Shown here: in pieces, positions 25,820 to 34,686 of the stretch
Position numbering within the stretch: the stretch's first letter is position 1
Layout of the letters: each line of letters opens with the position of its first letter
Source of the DNA: Akkermansia sp.
GTDB taxonomy: Bacteria; Verrucomicrobiota; Verrucomicrobiia; Verrucomicrobiales; Akkermansiaceae
DNA: 45,917 nt
Direction: 5' to 3'
NCBI GenBank assembly: GCA_017549485.1
Contig: JAFYUT010000039.1
Coordinates: 1-45,917, forward strand
Notes under the pieces: generated by a model
The model's input: only the letters and a program-made list of their open reading frames with translations
Databases searched by the model: none
What the model was told of the DNA's origin: nothing
Made by a program: the position numbers and the translations under genes

Positions 25820-27841
25820 TTATGACTCGGTAGGATCAAGAAATAACTCATCTATCAGTTCATCTATATCTGCACCCATGAAACCACACAACTCGGAATA
25901 ACGAGCCCGTGCGTTCTTGAACACAGCACCACGTTTGTGGCGAGCAGCATCTTCAAACAAATACATGATAACCTTGCTCTTAATGGCCTCAATAAAGGAT
26001 TCTTCATCTTTCAACTCGGATGCAGAAAGGAAGAACGGCCCCATTTGCTTATCCTCATTTACACCGGCATGTTGCAATAACTTATTGACATGGCAGCGCA
26101 ATCTGTCCCAATCATGGGCATAATTTCCGATACTACGCAGCTCGTTTTGCGCATCATCAATTCCGCAATACTCAAAATTCCAGCGGCGCTTAAATGCAGT
26201 ATCCATGGGGAATACTCCTTGGTCCGCGCTGTTCATGGTTGCCCATATATACAAATTGTGAGGTAACCGCAGCGGCGCATGCTCCGCCATACCCAAATAA
26301 TCAGCTAAATGAGGTGACGGTGTAATAAAATAGGTACTTGCCCCGTTTTCTGCTCTATCCAACAGCTGAAAAATATCCGCAAAAACAGAGGCCGCATTAG
26401 CACGGTTGATTTCCTCAATCAGCAGCAGATAAGGCGTGTCAGGGTTCTTTAAAGCTTGTTTGAGAACTCTGGCGAACGGGCCGGGCACATAACCATAACT
26501 GATACGCTCATCTGAGGTTCCCCGGTTTTGAACAGTCGGCATATAAGAACCGACAAAATCAAACGAAGTGTACTCCGGGTGGAATGTCACACGCTCCATG
26601 TGAGCTTCATCAAAATAAGTCAAGGCATCCCTATTCAATTGGTGACTCTTACCGGTACCGGGCGCACCGAACTTGATACGATTACGTTTGGCATGCCAAC
26701 GAACCGTTTGATCAGCCATGCGAACAATCGTATCATATTGCTCGTGAGTCATATCAAACAAACTACCTTGCATATGGCTGAATCGCTCTCCCACAAGGGG
26801 ATGATTTTTAAGAGTCTGAAGAGGTACAGGCTCTGCTATATTTTTGATTTTCCGAAAGCGAATACACTCTCCGTTTTGCTCTTCGGATACTTCAGCCAAA
26901 GCCACCAAGGAGGATACCGGAGAGGATTCATAACAAGCTACTTTATCCCCTACTCGAGCATCTGTAAAATTCTTGAATATCTGGCGTTTATTGCCATCCT
27001 CATTGTAGAGAGAATATGATACCTCTTCCCCCTCTGCCAATGAGGCAAACGACCAATGTGAAGGTTTAGCTACCAACAGCCAGCACTGAGAATGCTGCGG
27101 TGAGTTTTTTACCTGACGTTCAGAAACAGCTACAAATGTAACAAAATCACTGACAAGAGCCGACAATTCAATCTTATTCACGGATTCCCCCCACTCTTTG
27201 AGAAACGCTTCGCTAAGTTCAGCCATAAAGGCATAAGCATTTTCCAAGAAAAAGGCTTTTCTGCCGCCTACTTCAGAAGCACCAATAGCGGCAGCGCATA
27301 ATTTTACATAGTCGTTTGTAAAGAAATAATAATAACGAGCAGGGTCTTTTAACCAGCAATACACAGATGCGGGATGAATTGACTGTAAATGCCCCGATGT
27401 TGGCTGTAACCTTCCGAGCGTTCTGAACTTATCAACTCTATCTTCAGCAATAGCCGCAAAATTATTATAGCGGTTATGGATTTCGCCCTCCGCATACAAG
27501 GCATTAAACATATCGTAAACACAGAGGGCTCCGGTGCCGGGCTGCTCACCAGGCAAATCCGCTGCCATGAGACCTAACATGCCATAATTATGCTTACCTC
27601 TTTTACCGCCGAAAACATGGGTATGATTGTAAATCCCGCAGAACACATCGCCCGCACTTTTGATGGCATCTATACATGCATACAAAAGAGAGATATCGGC
27701 AGGAACCGAGCCCCACTCATTCCATGCTTGCTGAAATGCGGCAGCAGACTGAATAGTCATGTCTACCCCAGGCTTACGCTCAGACTCATAAACCGAACGA
27801 TAAGTAGAAACCCATTTATTTAAAAGAACTTGGTTAATCAT
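25820..27841 (-). CDS. McrB-type AAA+ restriction protein with EVE domain
   Basis: 673 residues from ATG 27841. Residues 1-245 form a helical domain I cannot name. Residues 252-370 match an EVE domain (CWLLVAKPSHWSF, GDKVACYESSP, IRFRKIKNIAEPVPL), a YTH-like fold that binds modified bases in DNA or RNA. The McrB-type AAA+ GTPase domain follows: Walker A GAPGTGKS 392-399, Walker B LLLIEEIN 472-479, the MNSAD signature 536-540 and KRRW near 551. Together with the LlaJI-like nuclease it forms a type IV-like system that should cut modified (for example methylated or glucosylated) phage DNA. The frame is open upstream to 27889, but that would overlap the end of the cysteine desulfurase gene, whose stop is 25 bases from ATG 27841. 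Confidence 0.87.
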   Translation of the reverse strand: MINQVLLNKWVSTYRSVYESERKPGVDMTIQSAAAFQQAWNEWGSVPADISLLYACIDAIKSAGDVFCGIYNHTHVFGGKRGKHNYGMLGLMAADLPGEQPGTGALCVYDMFNALYAEGEIHNRYNNFAAIAEDRVDKFRTLGRLQPTSGHLQSIHPASVYCWLKDPARYYYFFTNDYVKLCAAAIGASEVGGRKAFFLENAYAFMAELSEAFLKEWGESVNKIELSALVSDFVTFVAVSERQVKNSPQHSQCWLLVAKPSHWSFASLAEGEEVSYSLYNEDGNKRQIFKNFTDARVGDKVACYESSPVSSLVALAEVSEEQNGECIRFRKIKNIAEPVPLQTLKNHPLVGERFSHMQGSLFDMTHEQYDTIVRMADQTVRWHAKRNRIKFGAPGTGKSHQLNRDALTYFDEAHMERVTFHPEYTSFDFVGSYMPTVQNRGTSDERISYGYVPGPFARVLKQALKNPDTPYLLLIEEINRANAASVFADIFQLLDRAENGASTYFITPSPHLADYLGMAEHAPLRLPHNLYIWATMNSADQGVFPMDTAFKRRWNFEYCGIDDAQNELRSIGNYAHDWDRLRCHVNKLLQHAGVNEDKQMGPFFLSASELKDEESFIEAIKSKVIMYLFEDAARHKRGAVFKNARARYSELCGFMGADIDELIDELFLDPTES

Positions 27842-27866
27842 AGAGAGAGGAAAGTTAACGCCAATA

Positions 27867-29081
27867 TCAGCGCAGCATGTTGAGCGCACGCTCGGTGCAT
27901 GCGAGGGCTCGGTCTACCTCAGATTCCGTGTTGTAAAGGGCAAAGGAGTAACGAGTAGTACCGGTGATACCGAGATACTGCATGAGAGGTTGGCAGCAAT
28001 GGTGACCGGTACGCACGGCAATACCCATTTGGTCTAACAGGGTACCGAGGTCATAGTGGTGTACACCGGGAACCACGATGGATATAAGAGCGCCACGATT
28101 TTCAGCGGGGCCGAGGATATTGATACCGCCAATGGCTTGCAAGCCTTCGTACATACGGCGGGTGAGAGCTTGCTCGTGAGCGTCAATGGCAGCAATCCCC
28201 TGCTCTGTCACATAACGCAGAGCTGCAGCCAGCACTATGTTACCGCAAATGTTGGGTGTACCGGCCTCATATTTGAACGGAAGGTCATTATATGTGGTTG
28301 AGGTGAAGGAGACTTCTTTAATCATCTCACCACCGCCTTGCCACGGGGGCAGCGTGGCTAAAAGCTCTTCTTTACCCCACAGCACCCCCGTACCGGTGGG
28401 CGCATAAACTTTGTGCCCGGAGAACACGTAAAAATCACACCCCAAGTCTTGCACATCGACGGACATGTGAGCTGTGCTCTGTGCACCATCCACCAATACC
28501 AAGGTAGAGGGATTATTGCGTTTGGCATACTCAATAATTTGAGGAACCGGGTTAACTACCCCCAACGCATTTGAGATATAGGGAACAGCCACCAAGCGTG
28601 TACGGGGAGAAAGCATCCCCAAGTAAGCTGCCATATCAAAGGTAAGCTCAGGCGTGAGGGGGATGGGCTTGAGAATAGCACCGGTACGTTGGCACAGCAT
28701 TTGCCACGGCACTATGTTGGAGTGATGCGCATCTGTTGTCACCAGAATTTCATCCCCCTCAGAGAATAGGGAGGAAAGGGCCAACACCTGAGCAACGAGA
28801 TTAATACCGGCAGTTGTACCGGCGGTGAAGACGATTTCGCGGTCAGAAGCCGCGTGCAAAAACTGCGCCACGGTAGTGCGAGCTTGTTCATGCGCCTCGG
28901 TAGCCAGACGACTGAGGTAGTGAGCACCACGGTGAATATTGGAGTTGAGCTTTTCATAATAGTCAAGCTCAGCCTGTAACACCGGCTGCGGTTTCTGCGT
29001 CGTAGCGGCATTATCAAGGTAAATAAGCGGGTTCTTGCCCATGCGCGTGGCAAGAATGGGAAATGATACGGGGGAATCCAT
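27867..29081 (-). CDS. sufS: Cysteine desulfurase, SufS/CsdA type
   Basis: 404-residue PLP enzyme that takes sulfur from cysteine to form a persulfide for Fe-S cluster assembly. Family stretches are IYLDNAATTQKPQPV near residue 19, the PLP Lys in SGHKVYAPTGTGVLWG near 225 and the catalytic Cys in RTGHHCCQPLM near 362, which places it in group II (SufS/CsdA). No sufBCD or sufU genes are next to it. The start ATG shares one base with the TGA of the upstream gene. The symbol is given as the likeliest; csdA is an alternative. Confidence 0.9.
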   Translation of the reverse strand: MDSPVSFPILATRMGKNPLIYLDNAATTQKPQPVLQAELDYYEKLNSNIHRGAHYLSRLATEAHEQARTTVAQFLHAASDREIVFTAGTTAGINLVAQVLALSSLFSEGDEILVTTDAHHSNIVPWQMLCQRTGAILKPIPLTPELTFDMAAYLGMLSPRTRLVAVPYISNALGVVNPVPQIIEYAKRNNPSTLVLVDGAQSTAHMSVDVQDLGCDFYVFSGHKVYAPTGTGVLWGKEELLATLPPWQGGGEMIKEVSFTSTTYNDLPFKYEAGTPNICGNIVLAAALRYVTEQGIAAIDAHEQALTRRMYEGLQAIGGINILGPAENRGALISIVVPGVHHYDLGTLLDQMGIAVRTGHHCCQPLMQYLGITGTTRYSFALYNTESEVDRALACTERALNMLR

Positions 29082-30484
29082 CAGTTCTCAGGCGTTTTAA
29101 GGTGTTCTGCCATGCGGTAAGCGGCTTCCGGCACATACTCTTTCCAGCTATCGTCGCCATCATTAATCAGGCGCACGATATCACGCGGCGTGCGGAAGAG
29201 CAACTTCTGGTTAAAGTAGGGCACAGAAATAATATCACCGTTATCCAGCAGGTGTTTATACAGGTATTGATATTTTTCAGGGGCAATGTAAGTACCGGCG
29301 GTCACATATTCTCCCGTTTTACGGTTAATCCAAGGGGTGACATAGAACTTTGTTTTATTGACAAAACATAAGCCGATGCTGGCCAAAATACCCCCGGGGA
29401 TATCCGCCCACTTGTCTTTGAAGAGCTCATTGAGCAGGCCTATGGAAAGAGCAATGGCTACCGGCTCATTGGTATACTGATTAAGCAGAGTGGAGATACG
29501 GTGGAAGTGTGTGATATTGGTCACCATGACTGTTTTTCCCAGTGCAGCCAAGGCGTCTACACGGTCAATGAAATCCAATAAATCCACATCATTGCCACGC
29601 AAGAGGTTGGAAAGGGATATTTCACATATATCCACCACTTTTTCCTGCTGCGCGGGGGTCAGGCTCTCAGTAAACTTAACACGCACGCTGTCCATCATCT
29701 CCATGTGGATGTTACAAATGGGCAGGAAACTACCGCGCATCAGAACAATGGGGCGTTTGTACAAGAAATCGGCGGGAGGAATCACGCTGCCATCCGGGCA
29801 GAAAAGAGTAGCCTCGGAAATACCATTGCGGACAAGCTCAAGCGCCAGCAAACGATTATCAAACATGCTGAAGCCATTGCCGGAGAAACGCATGAAATCA
29901 ATTTCATACATACTGCGGTCCAGATTTTCAGACACACTGTTGACAAACTCGTCCATGTGCTCACGATTATAATAAATCGCATGCAGCAAGTTGACACCGA
30001 GAATACCGAGCACACGCATCTGGATATCATGATCGGGCACCAGCAAGCGCACGTGCATCACAAAATCACTGGGGGGAGCCTCCGGGCGCAACTGAAAACG
30101 CACACCTATCCACGCAGACCAAGGGCCATTATCCTTATACCCTTTGCATTTCACGGTGTTGCAAAATGAGAAGAAGCACGTATCCGCCCCGCGTTTCTCG
30201 CCTAAGCGGTTAATAAGTTGAGTATATTCGTAGTCCATCATCTGCTCCAGACGCTCTTGTGATACATAACGGCGCACCGGGCCGTATAAGGTATCACTCA
30301 CGGTCATATCATAAGCAGAGATAGTTTTGGCAACCGTACCGGCAGCACCGGAGGAGCGGAAAAACCAGTTGGCGGTTTCCTGCCCTGCACCGATTTCGGC
30401 AAAGGTACCATAAATGCGCTTATCCATATTGATACGGAAAGCTTTTTCTTGCGTGGCTGCTAATGTAAGAGTTTCTGCAGACAT
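29081..30484 (-). CDS. Conserved protein of unknown function
   Basis: 467 residues, soluble, no signal peptide. It belongs to a conserved family of unknown biochemistry whose members share a YGTFAEIGAGQE.A.WFF.. opening (here residues 24-43) and a GAAGTVAKTISAYDMTVSD stretch. This places it near widespread bacterial proteins that carry inconsistent database names (for example TonB-dependent receptor), which I do not accept. I see no known catalytic motif. It lies between a penicillin-binding protein gene (20-base gap) and the cysteine desulfurase gene (overlap), so it is in an operon with both. Confidence 0.75.
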   Translation of the reverse strand: MSAETLTLAATQEKAFRINMDKRIYGTFAEIGAGQETANWFFRSSGAAGTVAKTISAYDMTVSDTLYGPVRRYVSQERLEQMMDYEYTQLINRLGEKRGADTCFFSFCNTVKCKGYKDNGPWSAWIGVRFQLRPEAPPSDFVMHVRLLVPDHDIQMRVLGILGVNLLHAIYYNREHMDEFVNSVSENLDRSMYEIDFMRFSGNGFSMFDNRLLALELVRNGISEATLFCPDGSVIPPADFLYKRPIVLMRGSFLPICNIHMEMMDSVRVKFTESLTPAQQEKVVDICEISLSNLLRGNDVDLLDFIDRVDALAALGKTVMVTNITHFHRISTLLNQYTNEPVAIALSIGLLNELFKDKWADIPGGILASIGLCFVNKTKFYVTPWINRKTGEYVTAGTYIAPEKYQYLYKHLLDNGDIISVPYFNQKLLFRTPRDIVRLINDGDDSWKEYVPEAAYRMAEHLKTPEN

Positions 30485-30504
30485 ATCAGTAAACCGAGTT
30501 AAAA

Positions 30505-33111
30505 TCAGATATCAAGCGGTAAAATAGGAGGCACTCGCAAAGGCCTCGGCGGCGTGAGTGGAATAAGTACTTCCCGTTGTTCCTCTTCACTTTTCTCCTC
30601 AGGTGATTCAACGGTAAGTGTATCTTCCTCCACGGTTTGCTCTTGTACTTGAGCAATATCTTCTTCATTTTTATAACGAGGATTCAAGGTGGTGATACAG
30701 CCGTAGGGGTCATCACCATTCAATGCCGGGGCTTTGGGCAAAATAGGCATAACCGGCAATACTCGAGTAGACGAGGTGTGGCCGGCCCCGAACTCGATGA
30801 AATCACCCAAAGTAGGGCTACCGACACCGTGAACGGAACAGGATGCTAAAGAGGTATCACCCTTGGGGAAATACTCACGATATGTCAACATGTCGTAACT
30901 GGAGTTACAACCGCGGATAGTGCTCTTGTAGCAGTGATCGGTAGCACGCATACCGGAAGCACGGCAAATCTCCACAGCCTCCGTGTCTGCGGGAGGCATA
31001 ATCTCCTCATTGGGATAACGCCCCGCAGCAGCATGAAATACTGACCCCATAATGGGGGAACAAATATCAGACGCAAAAGCTGTGGGGTAAATGGGGGTGT
31101 GCTCATTGAGGAATCCTACCCATACACCACAGGTGATGGATGAGTCATAAGCAAAGAGCGTCGTATCTGCAAAGTCATAGTTCGTTCCGCTCTTAACGGC
31201 ACCTTTAAAGGAGTCCGGCATGAAAGAGCGAACTCGCACGGCAGAGCCGCTGCTCATGGCATCTTTCAGGATAGAATGAATTCGGAACGCAGAACAAGGT
31301 GTGGCAGAGGCAAGCAACTCACCTTTCAAGTTGTCCTTTCGCTCCCACAAAATAGTACCGTTACTGTCGGTAATCTTGGTGATGATATAGGGCTGAATGG
31401 CACGGCGACCGCAATTGGGGAACACGGTGTAGGCCATGACCATTTGCTTGAGCGACATGGGCTCTGTGCCGAGATAAACGCGGGGATAATACTGGGGGCA
31501 TGCCTCTGTACTGCCCGGATTACGCACAGGCGGGGTTATACCCACATTAGCCAAGGTGGAGATGAACGGTTTGCAACCTACATTGGGATTGGAGCTCAGG
31601 GCAATTCCCAGACGCGCAGCAGAAGAGATTTTAGAATCAGCCAATGCCTGACGAATGGTTACAGAATCTCTGTAACGTCCCTTGGCCGTTTCTAAGCCCC
31701 ATTCGCCCAAAATACCTTCTGTACCGCCAATACCGGCAAGACGATTATCAAGAGCATCATCTACCAAACGGGAACACGGGGTGTAGCCATTGTCAAAAGC
31801 ACACATGTACAAGAACGGCAACAGAGCCGTACCCACCGGGCGCCGCCCGGATTCAATGAAATCATAGTTTGCACGCTCAAAACTACGGCCGGCCACATAA
31901 ACAAGAGTGGCACCCGTTTTGTTCTCCAAGGCATATATGGCACCATCTAAATAATTGTGCACAACAGGTTGGCCCTGTGGTACAGGGTCGGAAAAACGCT
32001 TGTGCGAATAATCTGAGCGAGCCTCAATTTCCTTGAGTTTTTTGTCGAGAGATGCCACTGCGGCATCTTGCATATCTTTATCAATGGTGGTGTAAATTTT
32101 AATACCCGCACTCTTAATGATTTCATCACCTCTGGCCGGGTCTTTAAAAATGCTGACAGCCTGCTGCTGAATAAGAGAGTGGAGGTGTGAAGTCTGGCGA
32201 CGAATAGGTTGAGGATTGATAACCAGTTCTGTACGTTTAAGCCTCTCCGCCTCCTCCAAGGTAAGGTAATCCAAACGCTGCATGCGGTCTATCACATCAT
32301 TGCGCCACTTTTTGTTCAACGCATGATTGCGAATCGGATTATAATTCTCCGGGTTTTTGATAAGGGCCGCAATACTGGCAGCCTCACGCACCGTTAAATC
32401 AGCCGGTTCTTTGCCGAAATACCCCAAGGAGGCGGAGCGAATACCGTAATACCCGCACCCGAAGTAAATGCGGTTCAGGTAAAACTCCATAATCTGCCGC
32501 TTGGAGTATTTTTCCTCAATGCGCATAGCGAGGAATATTTCGACCATTTTACGCTCGTAACGGCTACCTCCCATAGCCCGCACACGGAGCTCCAAATCAT
32601 ACGCATTGCGAGCCAACTGCTGGGTAATGGTGGAGGCACCTTGGTTGGCGGCACCACCAGCGGCAAGGGCTTCTTTGGCAGCGCGCATAATACCCACAGG
32701 GTCATAGCCCCCGTGTGTCCAGAAGGTCTTATCCTCTTGAGCCACGAGCGCATCTATCATACTGGGCGCAATTTTGTCGTATGTAACATAACTGCGGTTC
32801 TCGTCATAGATACGCCCGATTTCCTTACCATTGCGGTCGTATATAATGCAAGGGTGGTCCAGATTGTTGATATCTTCAAGATTAAACTTCTCTGCCCACT
32901 TTTCATACTTGGAGGTAAAAATCTTGAATCCCGCATAACCACACACCGCAGCAGATACCATAAGAATGGCACAAATAATGGAAGTCCGAATCAAAAAACG
33001 CTTCCACCAACTACCTTTGCGCACAGGATTAGCCTTGCGGTCATCGCTGAGCTTACGACGACGCGCTTCTGCCGCTTTTCGGCGGGTCTGATATTCATCA
33101 AGATTGTCCAT
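30505..33111 (-). CDS. Class A penicillin-binding protein with eroded transpeptidase motifs
   Basis: 868 residues: short basic cytoplasmic tail, one membrane helix (about 40-65), GT51 glycosyltransferase (EDKTFWTHGGYDP near 126, GASTITQQLARN near 158, Glu209 in IMEFYLNRIYFG) and a transpeptidase-like domain from about 340. The GT51 site is intact, so it should polymerise lipid II. The transpeptidase site is not: the position of catalytic Ser is Thr428 and that of SxxK Lys is Leu431 (VGTALLPF), SxN reads SKI at 493-495, and only KSGT (640-643) survives. The C-terminal tail is Pro/Glu-rich. It may be a glycosyltransferase-only enzyme with a structural or regulatory domain. First gene of the operon leading to the cysteine desulfurase. 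Confidence 0.88.
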   Translation of the reverse strand: MDNLDEYQTRRKAAEARRRKLSDDRKANPVRKGSWWKRFLIRTSIICAILMVSAAVCGYAGFKIFTSKYEKWAEKFNLEDINNLDHPCIIYDRNGKEIGRIYDENRSYVTYDKIAPSMIDALVAQEDKTFWTHGGYDPVGIMRAAKEALAAGGAANQGASTITQQLARNAYDLELRVRAMGGSRYERKMVEIFLAMRIEEKYSKRQIMEFYLNRIYFGCGYYGIRSASLGYFGKEPADLTVREAASIAALIKNPENYNPIRNHALNKKWRNDVIDRMQRLDYLTLEEAERLKRTELVINPQPIRRQTSHLHSLIQQQAVSIFKDPARGDEIIKSAGIKIYTTIDKDMQDAAVASLDKKLKEIEARSDYSHKRFSDPVPQGQPVVHNYLDGAIYALENKTGATLVYVAGRSFERANYDFIESGRRPVGTALLPFLYMCAFDNGYTPCSRLVDDALDNRLAGIGGTEGILGEWGLETAKGRYRDSVTIRQALADSKISSAARLGIALSSNPNVGCKPFISTLANVGITPPVRNPGSTEACPQYYPRVYLGTEPMSLKQMVMAYTVFPNCGRRAIQPYIITKITDSNGTILWERKDNLKGELLASATPCSAFRIHSILKDAMSSGSAVRVRSFMPDSFKGAVKSGTNYDFADTTLFAYDSSITCGVWVGFLNEHTPIYPTAFASDICSPIMGSVFHAAAGRYPNEEIMPPADTEAVEICRASGMRATDHCYKSTIRGCNSSYDMLTYREYFPKGDTSLASCSVHGVGSPTLGDFIEFGAGHTSSTRVLPVMPILPKAPALNGDDPYGCITTLNPRYKNEEDIAQVQEQTVEEDTLTVESPEEKSEEEQREVLIPLTPPRPLRVPPILPLDI

Positions 33112-33124
33112 CTTTTATGTGGAC

Positions 33125-33153
33125 ATGATAGCAGAAAACCGTGGCGGTTTCAA
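33125..33153 (-). promoter_or_regulatory. Promoter of the penicillin-binding protein operon
   Basis: Minus strand: TTGAAA (33148-33153), a 17-base spacer and TATCAT (33125-33130), 13 bases before ATG 33111, so the leader is only about 6 bases. It could drive everything down to the cysteine desulfurase and possibly the restriction genes, since I see no other clear promoter in that stretch. Confidence 0.6.
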
Positions 33154-33203
33154 GGTACAAATGCGTATACGGCGGCATCTACGGCCGATTAGTGAGCCAA
33201 CTT

Positions 33204-34610
33204 TCACTCTGAGCGCCTGCATCTGCACAAAAAGCAGACAAAAAGAGCAGAAGAAATCACCAAAGCAACAAGTGTTGAGATGCCGACAGAGATGCCGATG
33301 AGGCAATCCGGCGAGCAAAGCAGGAAGCTGATACACACATTTGTCATGAAAAAAGCGGGCAAGCTGACCATCCAATGGAAACGCCCCTTACGCTTAAGCA
33401 ACACAGACAGCCCCCACAGGGTAAAGCAGGACAGTGCCTGATTGGCCCAACCGAAATACCGCCATATCACGCTGAAATCCAGATTAGCGATAACGATAAC
33501 CAACGCAAATAACGGCAGTGCAAGCAGAAGACGGTTGCGAGCCGAGCTTTGGGGCACGTGTATAACATCTGCCAACATCAAACGGCAGCAACGCATGGCT
33601 GTATCACCACTTGTAATAGGCAAAATCACAACACCTAATACTGCTACCAATGCCCCGGTCGGCCCCAAGAGAATAGAACAAATCTGATTCACTGCAACAG
33701 CTGGTTTGAGCAGCGTTTCCGCACCTATAACATCGCGGAAGGACATCCCCACAACAGCCCACACCAAAGCCACGAGGCCTTCAGTCACCATAGCACCGTA
33801 AAAAACGGGGCGCACGCGTTTGGCAGAATTGATACAACGTACCATCATGGGGCTTTGCGTAGCATGAAATCCCGAGATAGCACCACAGGCGATGGTTACA
33901 AAAAGCATAGGCCACACAGACAGCCCGCCGGGGTGCACATTTTTCAAGAAATTCGTATTCGGCATAATTTCATACCCGCTTAACGGCAAAGCAACAGATA
34001 CGCCAACAGCCATGAAAAGGAATAACAACCCGAATACAGGGTATATTTTACCAATAATGACATCAATAGGTAAAATGGTAGCCAAAAAGTAATATACTAA
34101 AATAAGAGCACACCACCATACAATTGATATAGAATCTACCATGCTGTGCAAAATACCTGCAGGCCCGGAGGTAAAGACAACGCCTACTAAGAGCATCAGC
34201 AAAATACAGAGTCCACGCAGTACATATAACGCAACCTTCCCCAACTGAGAACCGATAAACTCTGATAAGTTCTCTCCCCCTCGCTCAGCAGAGGCCATTG
34301 CCGCCATCAAATCGTGCACAGCACCGGCTAATATACACCCCAAAACAATCCACAATAAACACACCGGCCCAAACAGACAGCCGGCCAAAGCACCGAATAC
34401 GGGGCCCAGCCCGGCAATATTGAGCAATTGAATCATAAACACGCGCCATGTCGGCATGGCCACGTAATCTACACCATCGGCCAATTTTTCACAAGGCATG
34501 GTCATGTTACAGTCAAATCCGTACACTTTTTCAGCCAAACGCCCATATAACATGTAGCCACCAATCAATAACAAAGCACTCAGGACAAATATTAACAAAC
34601 CGGTCATCAT
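33204..34610 (-). CDS. CstA-family carbon-starvation transporter
   Basis: 468 residues with about twelve hydrophobic segments. CstA hallmarks are YMLYGRLAEKVYGFD near the start, LNIAGLGPVFGALAGCLFGP (the conserved GP.FGA motif) and AGAVHDLMAAMASAERGGENL. The protein is shorter than E. coli CstA (about 700) but of the same size as the compact form found in several phyla. Family members take up pyruvate or peptides across the inner membrane. It stands alone, 92 bases from the penicillin-binding protein gene. ATG at 34610 or the adjacent ATG (34607) may be used. Confidence 0.85.
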   Translation of the reverse strand: MMTGLLIFVLSALLLIGGYMLYGRLAEKVYGFDCNMTMPCEKLADGVDYVAMPTWRVFMIQLLNIAGLGPVFGALAGCLFGPVCLLWIVLGCILAGAVHDLMAAMASAERGGENLSEFIGSQLGKVALYVLRGLCILLMLLVGVVFTSGPAGILHSMVDSISIVWWCALILVYYFLATILPIDVIIGKIYPVFGLLFLFMAVGVSVALPLSGYEIMPNTNFLKNVHPGGLSVWPMLFVTIACGAISGFHATQSPMMVRCINSAKRVRPVFYGAMVTEGLVALVWAVVGMSFRDVIGAETLLKPAVAVNQICSILLGPTGALVAVLGVVILPITSGDTAMRCCRLMLADVIHVPQSSARNRLLLALPLFALVIVIANLDFSVIWRYFGWANQALSCFTLWGLSVLLKRKGRFHWMVSLPAFFMTNVCISFLLCSPDCLIGISVGISTLVALVISSALFVCFLCRCRRSE

Positions 34611-34621
34611 AATAGAAATTA

Positions 34622-34649
34622 AGGCGCAACAGTGTACACTGTTGCGCCT
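34622..34649 (-). terminator. 28-bp perfect palindrome, probable terminator
   Basis: A perfect inverted repeat with half-site AGGCGCAACAGTGT and no unpaired base; as RNA it would form a 12-bp stem with a 4-base loop. It begins 37 bases after the stop of the thioredoxin-like gene (34687), and on the minus strand it is followed by TTAATTTCTATT, moderately T-rich. Terminator function is the simplest reading, but see the overlap with the CstA promoter. Confidence 0.6.
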
Positions 34650-34659
34650 CTATATTCAA
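34631..34659 (-). promoter_or_regulatory. Candidate promoter of the CstA-type gene
   Basis: Minus strand TTGAAT (34654-34659), 17-base spacer and TACACT (34631-34636), 20 bases before ATG 34610. The -10 box lies at the centre of the perfect palindrome at 34622-34649, so the palindrome is terminator, operator or both. Confidence 0.35.
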
Positions 34660-34686
34660 GTCTTTTTCGTGGCACAAACGTTGCCG

